Origin: Patagioenas fasciata | Lineage: Eukaryota > Chordata > Aves > Columbiformes > Columbidae | DNA length: 64,000 nucleotides | NCBI RefSeq assembly: GCF_037038585.1 | Contig: NC_092526.1 | Location: forward strand, 37,275,501 to 37,339,500 | Reading direction: 5' to 3' | Part shown: positions 35,201-46,300 of the stretch, in pieces | Layout of the letters: each line of letters begins with the position of its first letter | Position numbering within the stretch: position 1 is the stretch's first letter | Notes under the pieces: model-generated | The model's database searches: none | What the model saw: the letters and a program-made list of their open reading frames with translations, nothing else | What the model was told of the DNA's origin: nothing | Translations under genes and position numbers: made by a program

Positions 35201-38200
35201 TGAAACACTGGAACAGGTTGCCTCGAGAGGGGGCAGATGCTCCATCCCTGGAGATACTCAAAGTCAGTTTGAATGGGGCTTGAGCAACCTGATCTGGTTA
35301 AAGATGTCCCTGCTCATTGCAGGGAGATTGGACTAGAGGTTGGACTATTCTACACTTCTATGGTTCATGTACATCTAACTAAAACACAAAGTTACAGTAG
35401 AAGGGTAATTCTTTGGTCTTTGATCTGTACCTGAAAAGGCAGTCTCCATTTATACTAAGATCTTACAGCTGCAGACTTTTGCAAGTCTGTAGGACTGAAT
35501 TTTGACACTGGGAAGGATGTGGTTTTTATGCAGAAATAATGAGTCATTTTTTTCCCTCTTCTTCAGGTCAATTTTGCGTTCCTGAAGGAATTGTCTTCTC
35601 TATGCCAGCGAGGTTCCAGAATGGTAACTGGGAAGTCATGACAGAATTAGAAATTAATGAAATGACCCAAGAAGTTCTGGACCGTTTAGCCCATGATCTG
35701 ATTCAGGTGAGGATTTCTTCTATCCAATAGTATGCCCATTCTGACACCTATGGGTACGTTGCAATATAACGTTGAATACTGAGACGTTTACTCTGAATGT
35801 TGGATGTACAAACTGCACACAGGCACTTAGGCATGATAGATACCAGGTATTTATAAGTGTAAGGTAGTATTTATTTATTGAAACGAACAGACAACTGTTA
35901 TGTTGCCCAAAAAGGAGATGATAAAATAAGTTTAGCCATGTAAGTGTAGAATTTGCACCTCCAAGTTCTGCAGACTTTATGCAAAACAGAAATATTAGTT
36001 TTAATTTAATGTTTCTGTCTTCTGTGCTGCTGATGTAGATTTTGTTTGTGTAGTATACAGAGTTGTTCTCTGCCAGGAGGCATCTTTTGGGATCCTTGTG
36101 GCTGTGATTCTGCACTGATGAAGGACAAATTTTACTAGAATTAGGGATTTTTCAGGAAAGACAGAAACAGCGAGCAGTAATTTAATCATGAACTTCTTGT
36201 CACTTACTGAGACAAAAATAATTTAATTTCAGTAAATATTAAAATACTAAAAAGACTGGTCCCAAAATCTACATTCTAGTTTCAGTCAGATTTTGTGATC
36301 TTCAGTTACACTAGTAACATGTAAGGATTATTTTAATTTAACATCTATTTAGTTAGTGCTAGGAATGACAGTGGGTGAAAAGAATGGGTGATGTTAAAAT
36401 TGCCTTTTTTTCTTTTTTTTTTTTCTCCACTCAGGAAAAGCTCGTTGCACTAAAGGAAATAAGAGAAATGCTTCCATATGGAGCTGATAAAATCACTAGT
36501 AAAGAATATTTGCAGCAAGGTGGGTTTTTCTCCCCATGAAACATGAGATCAAGTTTTAAATGAGATTTGAGTAAAGGATTCTTATTTTATGACCCTTTCA
36601 TTTAAAATTGATATAAAATCCTTCAGGAAGGAATAGAAATAACAAGTGTTTGTCCATGTATCCTGACCATGCGTGGGGCATGGTGATAGGAATAGCACAC
36701 CTGCATGGTAGCAACTTTGTTTTCATAAATTTCTACTCGCAGATCGTGAATATAAAAGCTGAGCATAAATAATACATTTAGTGTGACACGTTTTATCTTA
36801 GGTTATGAGTAAATATATTTTTAAACTCAAGTAACTATTATTAGAAAAGCACTTTCACCACATGTCCTACTACTGTAAGTTTTTGAAGTTATTCTTTACT
36901 ATACTCTAATATTCTTTACTAACTAGCTATGAGTTTAATTTCTAACAGAGAAAAAAAATACTGTACATTGGAACTCAAACTTCTCATTGTTCTATTTGTT
37001 ACAGTACCAAACAGTTCATTCAATATCTTTAGTCTGTAAGTCAGTCAGAAAAATAAAAGGTTGAGACACCCAAAGACAATTGGCTAAAAAAAGAGACATT
37101 CCTGCTTTCTGTAGAGATGGCAATCTCAGTAAGTGGCAGCCACATCTGCCACTTCTTGCAATTACAATAGATGAAAGATCTTTTAGAGATTCCCTACATT
37201 ATAAATCATTAAGCCGTTTCACTTTTTTAATGACACACCAAGTTTGTCATTACTTTTATTTTTTCAATGCACAATGATATGAGAAATTTCAACTAAAAAT
37301 CTATAGAACAACTCCAATGTCCCTTCCTAATATTCAGGAGCATATGGGAAGGCTATAGACTACCTGATACTGCCATGGCAAAACTCCCCTCAATCTACAG
37401 TCTGCTTTTCCCTTGCAGAATAAAAACCCCTCATCTTCTCCCAAGTCTCTCTGTGCTACTTTCCTACATATTTTGCTTTCCAAGTTCTCTGTCCTCTTAA
37501 GATTATATAAAGGAAAGAAGAATCATTCACCAAAATAAGAACAGATGAACTTTAAGTGTGCTTTATTTTTTCTCACATTTTCCTTATTGTCAGGTTTCCA
37601 AATCTCTGCACTTTCCCAGCCATTCCTTTCTAATTTTAGGTCTTACAGGCCTTTTTCCTAGTTAGGTTTCTTTCTTCCTTCCTTCAAATTCTTTCCAGTA
37701 CTTTTATATCAGCACTTACCATACTATGAGCTGTTCTTCTGTATTAAGGTCAGGCTGAAGAATGGGGAAACTATTTGGAGCTTAATGCCCAGGGCCTTTA
37801 GTGAGCATATAAGCCTTTTGGTTATCCATGCTTGTTTCTCAGGAAAGGACTACAGGCACAATAATATTTTCTTGATAAATACAGAGTTTAATTATTCTAC
37901 TAATCATGACCTTGATTAACCCAAACAGGAGATTCCCAATTAGATTGCAGTGTCCTTCCCTGCCTGCTCTTTTCTTGTGTGGCACTACTTTTCTGTAGAG
38001 CTGTCCCGTTCGTGTAGCTGCTTTAAACACTAGGCAGACAGACTTCCCACTGCTAGCAGCTAACTGCTTAGTTGTGGCCTTTTCTTGTGACCTTAGGTGC
38101 TATACTATTCAAGTATTATCTAAGTGCCCTGTTTATCTCCTTGCATGTATAAGTGTTTTAGGAGGTTAGCAAAAATATGTGCTTTTTTTGCTTTTTTTTT

Positions 38201-38240
38201 TTTTACAGAGATGGAAGTCTTGCCTTCTGGCTCACATTAG
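29236..38240 (+). CDS. MDH1B: MDH1B, malate dehydrogenase 1B-like protein (whole coding span, 10 exons)
   Basis: Exons are 29236-29257, 29354-29466, 31007-31141, 31281-31423, 32095-32597, 33678-33819, 34362-34525, 35567-35706, 36435-36519 and 38209-38240. They total 1,479 nt, 492 codons plus TAG, against 518 residues in human as I recall it. Phases close throughout. Residues 1-90 look glutaredoxin-like (C12-P-Y-Y15, S62-P63, G80-G81). Residues about 135-480 are colinear with cytosolic malate dehydrogenase (VIVWGN at 311-315, [23 protein letters not shown]). The family's catalytic residues are not there: the catalytic His position after WGN is I316, the mobile loop with its substrate Args is replaced by LDDVLLN (214-220), and the Asp/Arg pair by SLESA (287-291). 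The glycine-rich loop reads SASVPI (138-143), while LLD (167-169) of the dinucleotide fold survives. Human MDH1B also has Ile after WGN, so this is a family trait and not decay. A non-catalytic role is likely. The last exon is the least certain. Confidence 0.95.
29354..29466 (+). CDS. MDH1B: MDH1B exon 2 (residues 8-45; glutaredoxin-like CPYY motif)
   Basis: Acceptor gtgttcacag, donor TGGGAG/gtaagg. Encodes [19 protein letters not shown] and [11 protein letters not shown], matching the human N-terminus. The exon itself starts with GTAAGG. Confidence 0.92.
29570..29967 (+). mobile_element. CR1 LINE 3' fragment in MDH1B intron 2 (sense)
   Basis: Contains ctgagggagctggggctgtt, acaggctgcccagggaagcg and the terminus gggtctcttccaactgaaat then gattctatgat. 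Confidence 0.92.
30423..30640 (-). mobile_element. CR1 LINE 3' fragment in MDH1B intron 2 (antisense)
   Basis: Starts with atagaatcatagaatcattt and runs antisense through the same last ~215 bp of CR1 as the copy at 29,570-29,967. Confidence 0.92.
31007..31141 (+). CDS. MDH1B: MDH1B exon 3 (residues 46-90)
   Basis: The tandem acceptor tagcag allows a start at 31,007 (adds Gln) or 31,010; the first keeps the length of human (EDWL versus EQWL). Donor CTCAG/gtaatt. Contains [20 protein letters not shown], nearly identical to human. Confidence 0.94.
31281..31423 (+). CDS. MDH1B: MDH1B exon 4 (residues 91-138)
   Basis: Acceptor ttgttcttag, donor ACCAG/gtgaga. Encodes an acidic helix ([11 protein letters not shown]) linking the N-terminal domain to the dehydrogenase-like fold, ending LQIWITS. 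Confidence 0.94.
32095..32597 (+). CDS. MDH1B: MDH1B exon 5 (residues 138-306; Rossmann-like half)
   Basis: Acceptor tctcttatcag, donor GCAGCAG/gtaaat. 503 nt, the largest exon. Contains the altered glycine loop SASVPI, LLD, and the positions where substrate Args and the Asp/Arg pair would be. Confidence 0.95.
33562..33620 (-). mobile_element. Diverged CR1 3'-end remnant in MDH1B intron 5
   Basis: cagaatcgaagaataattca followed by cttgaaagtgacttctgaag and gtcacccaatca resembles the antisense CR1 terminus. Old and short. Confidence 0.55.
33678..33819 (+). CDS. MDH1B: MDH1B exon 6 (residues 306-353; VIVWGN block)
   Basis: Acceptor cctctgttacag, donor GATAG/gtacag. Carries VIVWGNITG, where catalytic malate dehydrogenases have His in place of Ile. 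Confidence 0.95.
34362..34525 (+). CDS. MDH1B: MDH1B exon 7 (residues 353-408)
   Basis: Acceptor after a long T-rich tract (ttttgttgatag), donor CTGCAG/gtaaat. Contains [18 protein letters not shown], matching human [18 protein letters not shown]. Confidence 0.95.
34925..35365 (+). mobile_element. CR1 LINE 3' fragment in MDH1B intron 7
   Basis: Begins with acatggacctgttggagtgc and contains cagcctggagaagaggagct, aggaagaaattttttacaag and aacactggaacaggttgcct; ends near ctacacttctatggttcat. Confidence 0.9.
35567..35706 (+). CDS. MDH1B: MDH1B exon 8 (residues 408-454)
   Basis: Acceptor cctcttcttcag, donor ATTCAG/gtgagg. Contains [19 protein letters not shown] and ends HDLIQ, as in human (SDLIQ). 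Confidence 0.95.
36435..36519 (+). CDS. MDH1B: MDH1B exon 9 (residues 455-483)
   Basis: Acceptor tttctccactcag, donor AGCAAG/gtgggt. Begins EKLVALKEI (human EKLVALGDKI). If the donor were not used, the frame would end six codons later at a TGA near 36,536. Confidence 0.9.
38209..38240 (+). CDS. MDH1B: MDH1B probable last coding exon (residues 483-492 and TAG)
   Basis: A very strong acceptor (about 14 T then acag) in the right phase opens a ten-residue tail, [10 protein letters not shown], before TAG. AATAAA follows at 38,510. Human has a longer tail, so similarity gives no support. Confidence 0.6.
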
Positions 38241-38509
38241 CCAGAGTTCTCTGGAGGAGAGAATGCTGAAAATTCCCATACTAAAACAATGTGTCCATTG
38301 CTCAAAAGAGCAAATTACAAAGAAAGGCTAAGCATTGTCATAGCTTTTACAGTAACTTCCTCATCAAAAACCTGGAAATCTGTAGACAGAAAAATATTTC
38401 AAAATGAGTGTGAATATAGTATTCTTAATCTGGAGACCAAAGCAAAATTCCTACTGACTTTAATGAATCTCAAATTTCATTAATATTCAACAACTTATTT
38501 CTTCGGACC

Positions 38510-38515
38510 AATAAA
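38510..38515 (+). terminator. MDH1B: Polyadenylation signal AATAAA, probable MDH1B 3' end
   Basis: The first canonical AATAAA after the proposed terminal exon, 270 nt past its stop. Confidence 0.5.
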
Positions 38516-41500
38516 CTGTTTCAAAAACATCATTTAATGTCTGAAACATTCATGTTAAGACAATTTTGAGCAAGATTGTCACACATAGAGTAGCTGTTTT
38601 ATAGCTCTGAATTCTTGTTTCAGATGGAATGAAACACAGTATGTGTGTAAGAATGGCTATTCTCAGGCAAAAATGATTTTTAACCAAAAAATTTGACTGC
38701 ATACATCATTTTTATCTCCATCTTTTTATTTATTTCTTGAGTTTCGTGGGGACTACTCATATGTGTTAAGTCAAACATGCAATTAATTAAGTCATTGTCT
38801 AAACAGGGTTGTTGAGAAACCACTCTCACTTGCGTGTGTTTGGTGTCTTAAAAGATGGAGACAATGTTAAATTAAGTATTATTGTACTACCTAATTTTTT
38901 ATCAAATGTGAGTGTTTAAGCAAAACAAAAAGTTTCCTGCTCAGTTGGAATAAATTTATTATTCAAGAGGAGGTTCAAACTCTGAACAGAGATAGACTTC
39001 ATCTTACGTGGGGAAACCAAGAGGATTTTGTTTGTTATTTATCAGCTGATATGGACAGAATGAGGAGGGGAGATCTCACTTGTCTTAGAAAGAGGAGCGC
39101 AGAAAACTGAGATATCACAAGGGAGTTGGAAGAGTCTTGTTTCTTATGTGAAATGGTTAAGGGAGAAGCAACATTTACAGGAACTGAGATATCATTGTTA
39201 CAAGTATGTCCATAGAAGAGTTTGTCATAGGAATTGTAGAGACAGGTGTTGTAAAAAGTCTTGAGGAAAGTGATGAGGAATCATTCCTTTCATGAGGAAG
39301 TGGTCTGCAGGGCATTTGTTTCTAGTACTGTATGGACAGAAAATTGGCTGAGGAGCATCCACAGGCAGATGTCTCAGGAGAGCATAGTAGGGAAGGATGC
39401 TACCAGTAGTCTTGACAAACTACCCGGTTTTTCCGTAGCTCCTTGAAGAGAGGAGAAGAAAACTTAGCTTGTCTAATGTGTATTTACATTTGTTTTCCTC
39501 TATACGGAATATGATTTGACAGTCTTTTACTCTTCAAATTCTTTTATTCTACCTGTGGAGACAGTAGTTCAGACTGCAGTTGCAGCACCAACACTGCACT
39601 GCTTTTAACGAGAAGGAAATCAACTGTTTCTGCAATGTATAAACAGGCTTCCCGGACTCTGAGTCACCACCTAACAACCACAGACAAAGAATTTCTTCTC
39701 AGAGATTGGGAGGAGAAAGACAAAACTAACATCTTGGATGTTTCTTCTATCCTAAATTATTCAAATTTGATTCACTTAATGGCCTGCAGGTAAATTCAGG
39801 TCTTTCCTCATGGAAGCATAATAGAATGCAAAGTTTTCTTTTCGTAGCTTTTGCTTTGGAGAGAAAGAATAAAAATAATAGGAAAGCTAAAATATGGTAA
39901 CATATTCAAAGCTGGTTACAGTTCTAACACACTGATAGTCTTATTCATCACTAAGTTTGGGTTTTCTTTAAGTAGTAATTTCTGGTACACATTTTCTCAC
40001 AAGTTACTGAGTAATGCTATGTATGCGGGATATTCATAACACTAATGAATCCTACTACCTGGGTATTAGCGTAACTGTGGGGAAAAAATTAGAAAAAGGG
40101 CTTTAAGATAAATGTTATGTGTCTTACAAATGTTATATATCTTCTGCATAAACCTTAGACTCTGGGTGTACTGTAGAGTGTGTAAGCTTTCTGGTTGGCC
40201 TGAACAATTCTTATTTTAGGACATTACCATTAGACTTACTATTTTTCCTCTTTGTTTAGTTGCACCAACTGTTTGTTACAGCACAGTGTGCTTTCTGCTT
40301 TACTGTGCCAGCTTCCACCTCATTTTCAGTCTCTATAGCAACAGTTTCTCAGCAGCTAGGAGATACTTTGTAAAGGTCCCTCAATTTAGAAATATTGCAC
40401 TCCAACCATAAGAAAAAGTGGCTTTGAAACAAAGATCAAAGAAGTTTTCTCTTTAATAATTCAGGATATTTATTACTAATTAATTAGTGTTCTCTGTTTT
40501 GACTGCTTAGACAATTACCTGATACTTTGATCTGGGCCTTTGCCAGGCATTTGTTGTGAACAGTGTTCATTTAAAAGCAGAACCTTTAGAACTGTGTCTT
40601 GAAGTCAACTTTTAAGTGCTATAAAACTACTGGACTTCTCTGGTGGTGTCATCTGCCTTCTGGGCTTTTAGTAAGTAGCTGAAAGGTAAGTGTCATTACT
40701 ATATTTAAGAAGAGACAATAATTCTGGACTTGAACACAACACATAATGTTTTCACCCCTCACAGGGAACAAAAGTAATTGTAGTTTATTTTATGCGTATT
40801 TAAAATGCTGATGAAATGTCTGATTTCAAAAGAAGGAAGGCCTCTGTGATCAAGTGAATTGATCTGTCGGGAGATTTCTGCCTTATTTGATCTGGTTTGT
40901 CTTTCTCTCTACTTGAACTTAATTATGTAGCATGTTTAAAAATGCATTTTATTTGCTAAAGTACAGATTCTGTGAATCTGTATAGGCAAACAAAATACAT
41001 GTAAGTAATCAAACATGACTTTTCTTGCACATCCCAATAGGATTCAAGAATAAGGCTACTCTTGTTCTGCACATAACAGATTGGAGTTCTTAATTGTAAA
41101 AACTTGTTTCCTGTACATTTGTTGTTTGGGTGGGCTTTTTTGTTTGGGTTTTTTTTTTGGTTTGGTTTGAATTTTTTTGTTGTTTTGTTTTGGCTTTGGT
41201 TATTGGTGGTGGTGGTGGGGTTTTTTAGTTTGTTTGTGGGGTTTGGGGTTTTTTTGTGGGTTTTTTGTGTAAGTATTTTTAATTATAAATAAAAGGCACA
41301 TGTAGCTGAAATACAACACATGGGCTGAAATAGTCTATCAATGAGCAGAGTTAGTTCAGATTTGATGTTTTGGCAGACAGATGGTGCTTCTACTTTCATA
41401 TGGTGTTCAATATAAAGTAGATGTGCTAACACCAAAGTACATCCTGCTCATTTCACCCAAGCACTCCTGCAGCAGTCAAGATCTGGACCCTCCATAGAGT

Positions 41501-43344
41501 TTTGTATATAAAAACATGGACTGTACGTATGTTAATAATGCCTCACATAACTTTATGGAGGGAGGGTACATAGGTATGATGTTATGATATTGCACAATGA
41601 CAGCCAGTTCAGTAAAACACATAAACACATACATAACTTTGGGGCCACGAATACCCTAGTACAAGAGTATAGTGTGCTTATCCATATGGGTAATTTAAAG
41701 GTTAGACATTGCACTGTGCTGGATAGAAAGCTTGTCATCTTACAGTAAGTGTCAGGTGCTAATAGATTATGCATGCTGTATAACTCAGTGATGTCAGTGG
41801 ATCTGTTCTTATTTGAATGAGCAAATTCTAATGAATGAGTTCTAATTTAAGTGAGTTTCAACTGGTATTTTTACATTCATCCGCTTGCTTTGCATTTATG
41901 TACCTTTGGTGGAGAGAAAAAAAGGAGGAAGACATGAGGCAAGCTGCATGTTTGTAAGTCTATCTTTTAGTTGCTGCATGTAGCTTTCAGTAAACATTTA
42001 TGTTTAATTCATTGCTTAGAATCTTCTGATTTCATTGATATCCCTACATTGACTTTTCTGTCAAGCTATGCAGAGGCATGAACTGTTGCACTCATTTTAG
42101 AAGTAATTGTATAAGCAAATTTGCATGCCTATGTAGAAGTTGGGCAGAACTGCAGTCTTGCAAAACCAAGGGTTAAGTCCAAGCTCTGAACCTGAGTAAG
42201 GAAGAAAATAAAAGAATAGTGAAAAAAAAAACCATAGTGCTATTTTTTTCAAAGAAGGACTTTAATGAAAACTGTGGCATTGTAGTCTTTAACAAGTTAT
42301 TAGAGCAAATCTATATCCTATCATTTAAAATATTTATAGGTTATTTAGAGACAGAAACACAAAGTTGCAGCTTTCACCAATTCAAATGATGAGCAGCACA
42401 TTTATGGTAGACTCAATAATTATAGGTCTTTGAATATTTATGCTTCATAATTGTCCAGTATCCCGTCATGTTTATGACAGATGATTAATGAATCTCACTG
42501 GAAATATGTACTATTTTTTATTTATTCTAGCAAATTACCTTTTTTCCCCCACTAAAAGTCATATATGAGGCCTTTGGAGTCTTGTGTAACTTAGATCTGT
42601 TTTACCTAGTGGTTTTCAAATGTAATATTAACTGAAAGATCATTACTTTATTGAATTCATGTTTAGATTTTTACGTTTAAAAAGATAATATAGTTTAGAG
42701 CATTCATGAAATAAATCCTGAGAGGAGACATTCAGTTTCTGTTATTATCTGGGACATAATGACTTTTGCTTTCAGGGTTGTGTAAAGAAATAGATTCATG
42801 GTTACGCTTCCTTTTCCCCTTCTCAGCTCAAAGAAATGTCAGCTCAACTGAAAACTTTAGTTCCATTTGAAAATTCTAGAAAAGAGACTTGTGAGCAATT
42901 GCAATCAACAAATCTTGAGAAGAGTCTGGTGTAAAGGTATTTTCTCTCTCTGACCTGAAATGATACACTATGGGCTGTGTAGTAATCCTGTATGTAAACA
43001 CTGCACTCTTCAATAGTGAAATATCCCATTTCCTGTACTTGAAAGTATTTTGGGGACTTTTTTCACCCTGATGCAATTCTGCATTTACTAGAGTTACTCC
43101 TGCTTTATCGTGAGCAGAGACCATGCAGAACATGCAATTTTCTGGAGTTTCTCTATGTTTGGCATCAAAACTATTATGTTGCTTTATGTCGTTCTGTTTA
43201 ATTTCATCTCTGAAATGCGGCCACTAAATTGTTCAGATTAAAAGGTTTGATTTGAATGGTCTGATATGTCTCTATCTAGAAAATTTGGTTTTACACTTTG
43301 GTTTGTTTCATTATAGAACGCCTAATGCCATCTGTTCATTTCAA
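38516..43344. other. Intergenic region between MDH1B and DYTN
   Basis: AT-rich, no recognised exons. It contains the T/G tract at 41,104 and, near its right end, a possible acceptor at 43,316 that may belong to a DYTN 5' UTR exon. The DYTN promoter must lie here or within the 5' UTR introns; no CpG island is visible. Confidence 0.6.
41104..41280 (+). repeat. T/G-only low-complexity tract between MDH1B and DYTN
   Basis: About 175 bases consisting almost wholly of T and G on the plus strand, including ggtggtggtggtgggg and many ggg/ttt alternations. No other tract in the window is as strand-asymmetric. Confidence 0.85.
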
Positions 43345-43363
43345 ATGGATCCAGATTTGCAGG
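43345..43363 (+). CDS. DYTN: DYTN exon 1 coding part (MDPDLQ)
   Basis: ATG in a good context (A at -3, G at +4), donor GCAGG/gtaagg. A possible acceptor (ttcattatag) at 43,316 suggests a further upstream 5' UTR exon. Confidence 0.85.
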
Positions 43364-46300
43364 GTAAGGATTTTTCTCATTTTTTTGCAACTTTTCTCAA
43401 GAGACATTTCTGTGTCTGTTTGGACAGAAACTAATGAATTGTAGTGAAGCCATACCACTTGCAGAATCTCTGTGCCGGAACACATAAATGACAAATTACA
43501 CAGCTGTGCTGTCCTACCTTTATTTTTTGATCTGTCCTGGCGCCTTCCCTGCCATTATCACCTTGGCTCACAGAATGGTCAGGCACACAAGGGCCACATT
43601 CCCTAATTTATAATATAGGAGATGTTTTTTTTCACATATTGTAGGATGGGCACAAAGGATGGCCATATGCTCCTTTTTTGAATGGAAAATCTTAATGGAT
43701 ACTTCAGCTGCAAAATAACAAGTAGTGCAAATGCAGAACTAGCAGGTATCTATCTGGAGATGTTAGGAAACAAGGCCCTCTCTTCTATCTGTGCAGGAAT
43801 TCCTTCATCAGCTTCTAAACAAAAGGCATTTGAGTCTGAAGTGAAATTTGACCCACTGCAGAATGATTACATGCTGGCTTTGTGTCCAAAGGTGAAGCTC
43901 CATTCCTATGAGAAATGAGAGAGTTTAGTGCCCCTAAATAGCCTCTTCATAAATAATAATCCTAAAATATATTGTATTTTATTGGGGCTTTTTTTTCTTT
44001 GTCTGCTGTTTCACTTGTGTAATCTTGCAAGTTAATTCTGGAACTGTTGCCTGACAGGCACAGAATGCCCCACTTTGAGGCCACATTTTTTGTAAGGATG
44101 GCCTTGAAGTGAGGAGCAGATGGTTACTAGAACAGATTCCCTTCACTTAGAAAGTCATCTTGCACATAGAGGGTGTTTGAGTTGGATCATGTATATGGTT
44201 CCAGCATTTGTATTTGAAAATACGCATTTGGAATTTAATCCATAGACTAGTGAAAACTGTGGGAGTCTCTCTGTTACTTTCAGAGGAGATTTGGATCAGT
44301 TTATTGAAGAGAGAAAACTGATGATGCATGGAAGTCAAAACTCATTTTTCACATTGTATGGCATGCTACACTACATCTCCAAATAATATCACAAAACATA
44401 CTATGACAAGAGCAGGACTAAACAGATGGTGTAGCAGATATTGGCTTATTTCAGGCAGCATCTGGGAACCAGCAGAGCCCATAATTTGCTTACTATTAAC
44501 ATTAGTCTGGTACATTTGTGGGAAACCAATGCACACAGATTGGCTTATTTCCAGACTAAATAGGTAGAGAGTTTTGTGAGTTATTTCTACTCAGTTACTC
44601 ATATTTGTTGCTTATCTTTGACCTGAATCAGCTGTAACTCTTCCTCTCTGAAGTACAGGGAGAAAGAGGACAGAAGGATGACTGATAAATTCCTTTCTAG
44701 TTTCTAAAGCCGTTGTGAACAAGCCTTTTTTTTTTTTTTGTCTTGAAGTTCTAGGTGTGTGTGTAAAGTGCCAGGTATAGGTCATATTTGGAAGCCCTTA
44801 CTTCCCACTCAGGAAGAGATTCTTTAGCGATGTGAAAGGAATGAGCTGAAGTCATATAAGGGTATAGGATTTAGTTGAGCAGCTTGAGTGGGATTACTAA
44901 CGAGAGATGTCAAAAGCCAGTTGCTCTGGTAAATTGCTTATCTTCTTCTGAGAGAGTCCCAGATGTTGATCTTGACAGTAAATTTGTTTAATGCTTGAAA
45001 CACTATGCATCCCAAACAATAACCCTGCTGTGCAGACTGACAAGCTGTTCCTTGTAGAAGAGTCACGTCTGATCAGGAAACTGTTTTGCCTGAAGCAATG
45101 TTATTTTATTATGACCTTGACTAAAAGTATGCACAGTGCATATCCTTTTTTCTGGTCTATGAATAGACTTGATTCCTAAAGAAGCAGGTGTGCTCTCTGT
45201 GATAAATACGATTTTTATGACTCATCATATCACTGGTCATAAGAAGATCATTTTCCCCACAAAGATATTGGAAAAAAAAAAAAAAAAGTTGTAATTTTTT
45301 TTTTCATTTTCTTCAGAATTTTCCTTCAAAGTACTGTGGGTTTTGATCAAGTCCGAATTTGGTTATTTTACCCTTTAGTTAAACAATTTGGTTTTCTTTA
45401 TTTATTGTAATGTGTGTTTGCTTTCTTCCACAGAGGCTTTCAATGATGTTCAGAGCTCCGTCTACAGAACAGCCCTAAAACTACGCTCAGTACAAAGTCT
45501 GTGCCAATGTTAGTAGATGGAGAGACAGGGAGAAGTACCTGTTGAAATGTTGTGGTGTTGTCACTTTGAATTATTATGCTATTTCGCTCTCTAATTTTCT
45601 ACCTGAGAATCTCAGAATGCATTATGAACACTGAAGAGCTAGACAGTGCTCCCTATACAAACTGGTTTTTTCCCCCTTTTGAATGTCAGTGGAAATACAT
45701 TAGTAAAAGTCTAAAGGCATGGGAGAATCAAGTTATTATTACAATCTGCAACACTGCTATGTAGACATCACTGGCAATTATGGATCTTTATATTGTTATT
45801 CTCATTTAATGTCAAATTCTCATGCGTTTCTTAAGAGATGATTTATTTGAAATAATTGTGGATCATTGAAAATGCATTGACAGGCATTATTATTAATACT
45901 ATAAGTATTAATGAGAACAAAATAAAATATGATAGATGCCTCTTGGGAATGAATGTGACTTTTAAGAATTGTAGTTCTCTCTTCCCACCAGATATTAGTT
46001 ATTCCATGGTACATTTATAATACAGCCTGTTTGCCCCTTTCTCAGCCATAGCATCCCCCTTTTCTTTGTACGTGAGGAGAAAGCCTATATTAAAGCACAA
46101 ATTGTTTCCACAGTCCCAGGTGAGCCTTATTTTGAAGTACTGAATGGCACATGGTTTTATAGTATCTATATGTAGAATTAAAGTTATGTTTATAATTTGA
46201 ATGCAGTTCATCATGCTGTTTTCCTTCCCTTCCTATCTATCCCAAAATCACATCCAGGGAATTTTAGTTGAGCTGTTCTGTCTTTGTAGCCTCGCAAGTT

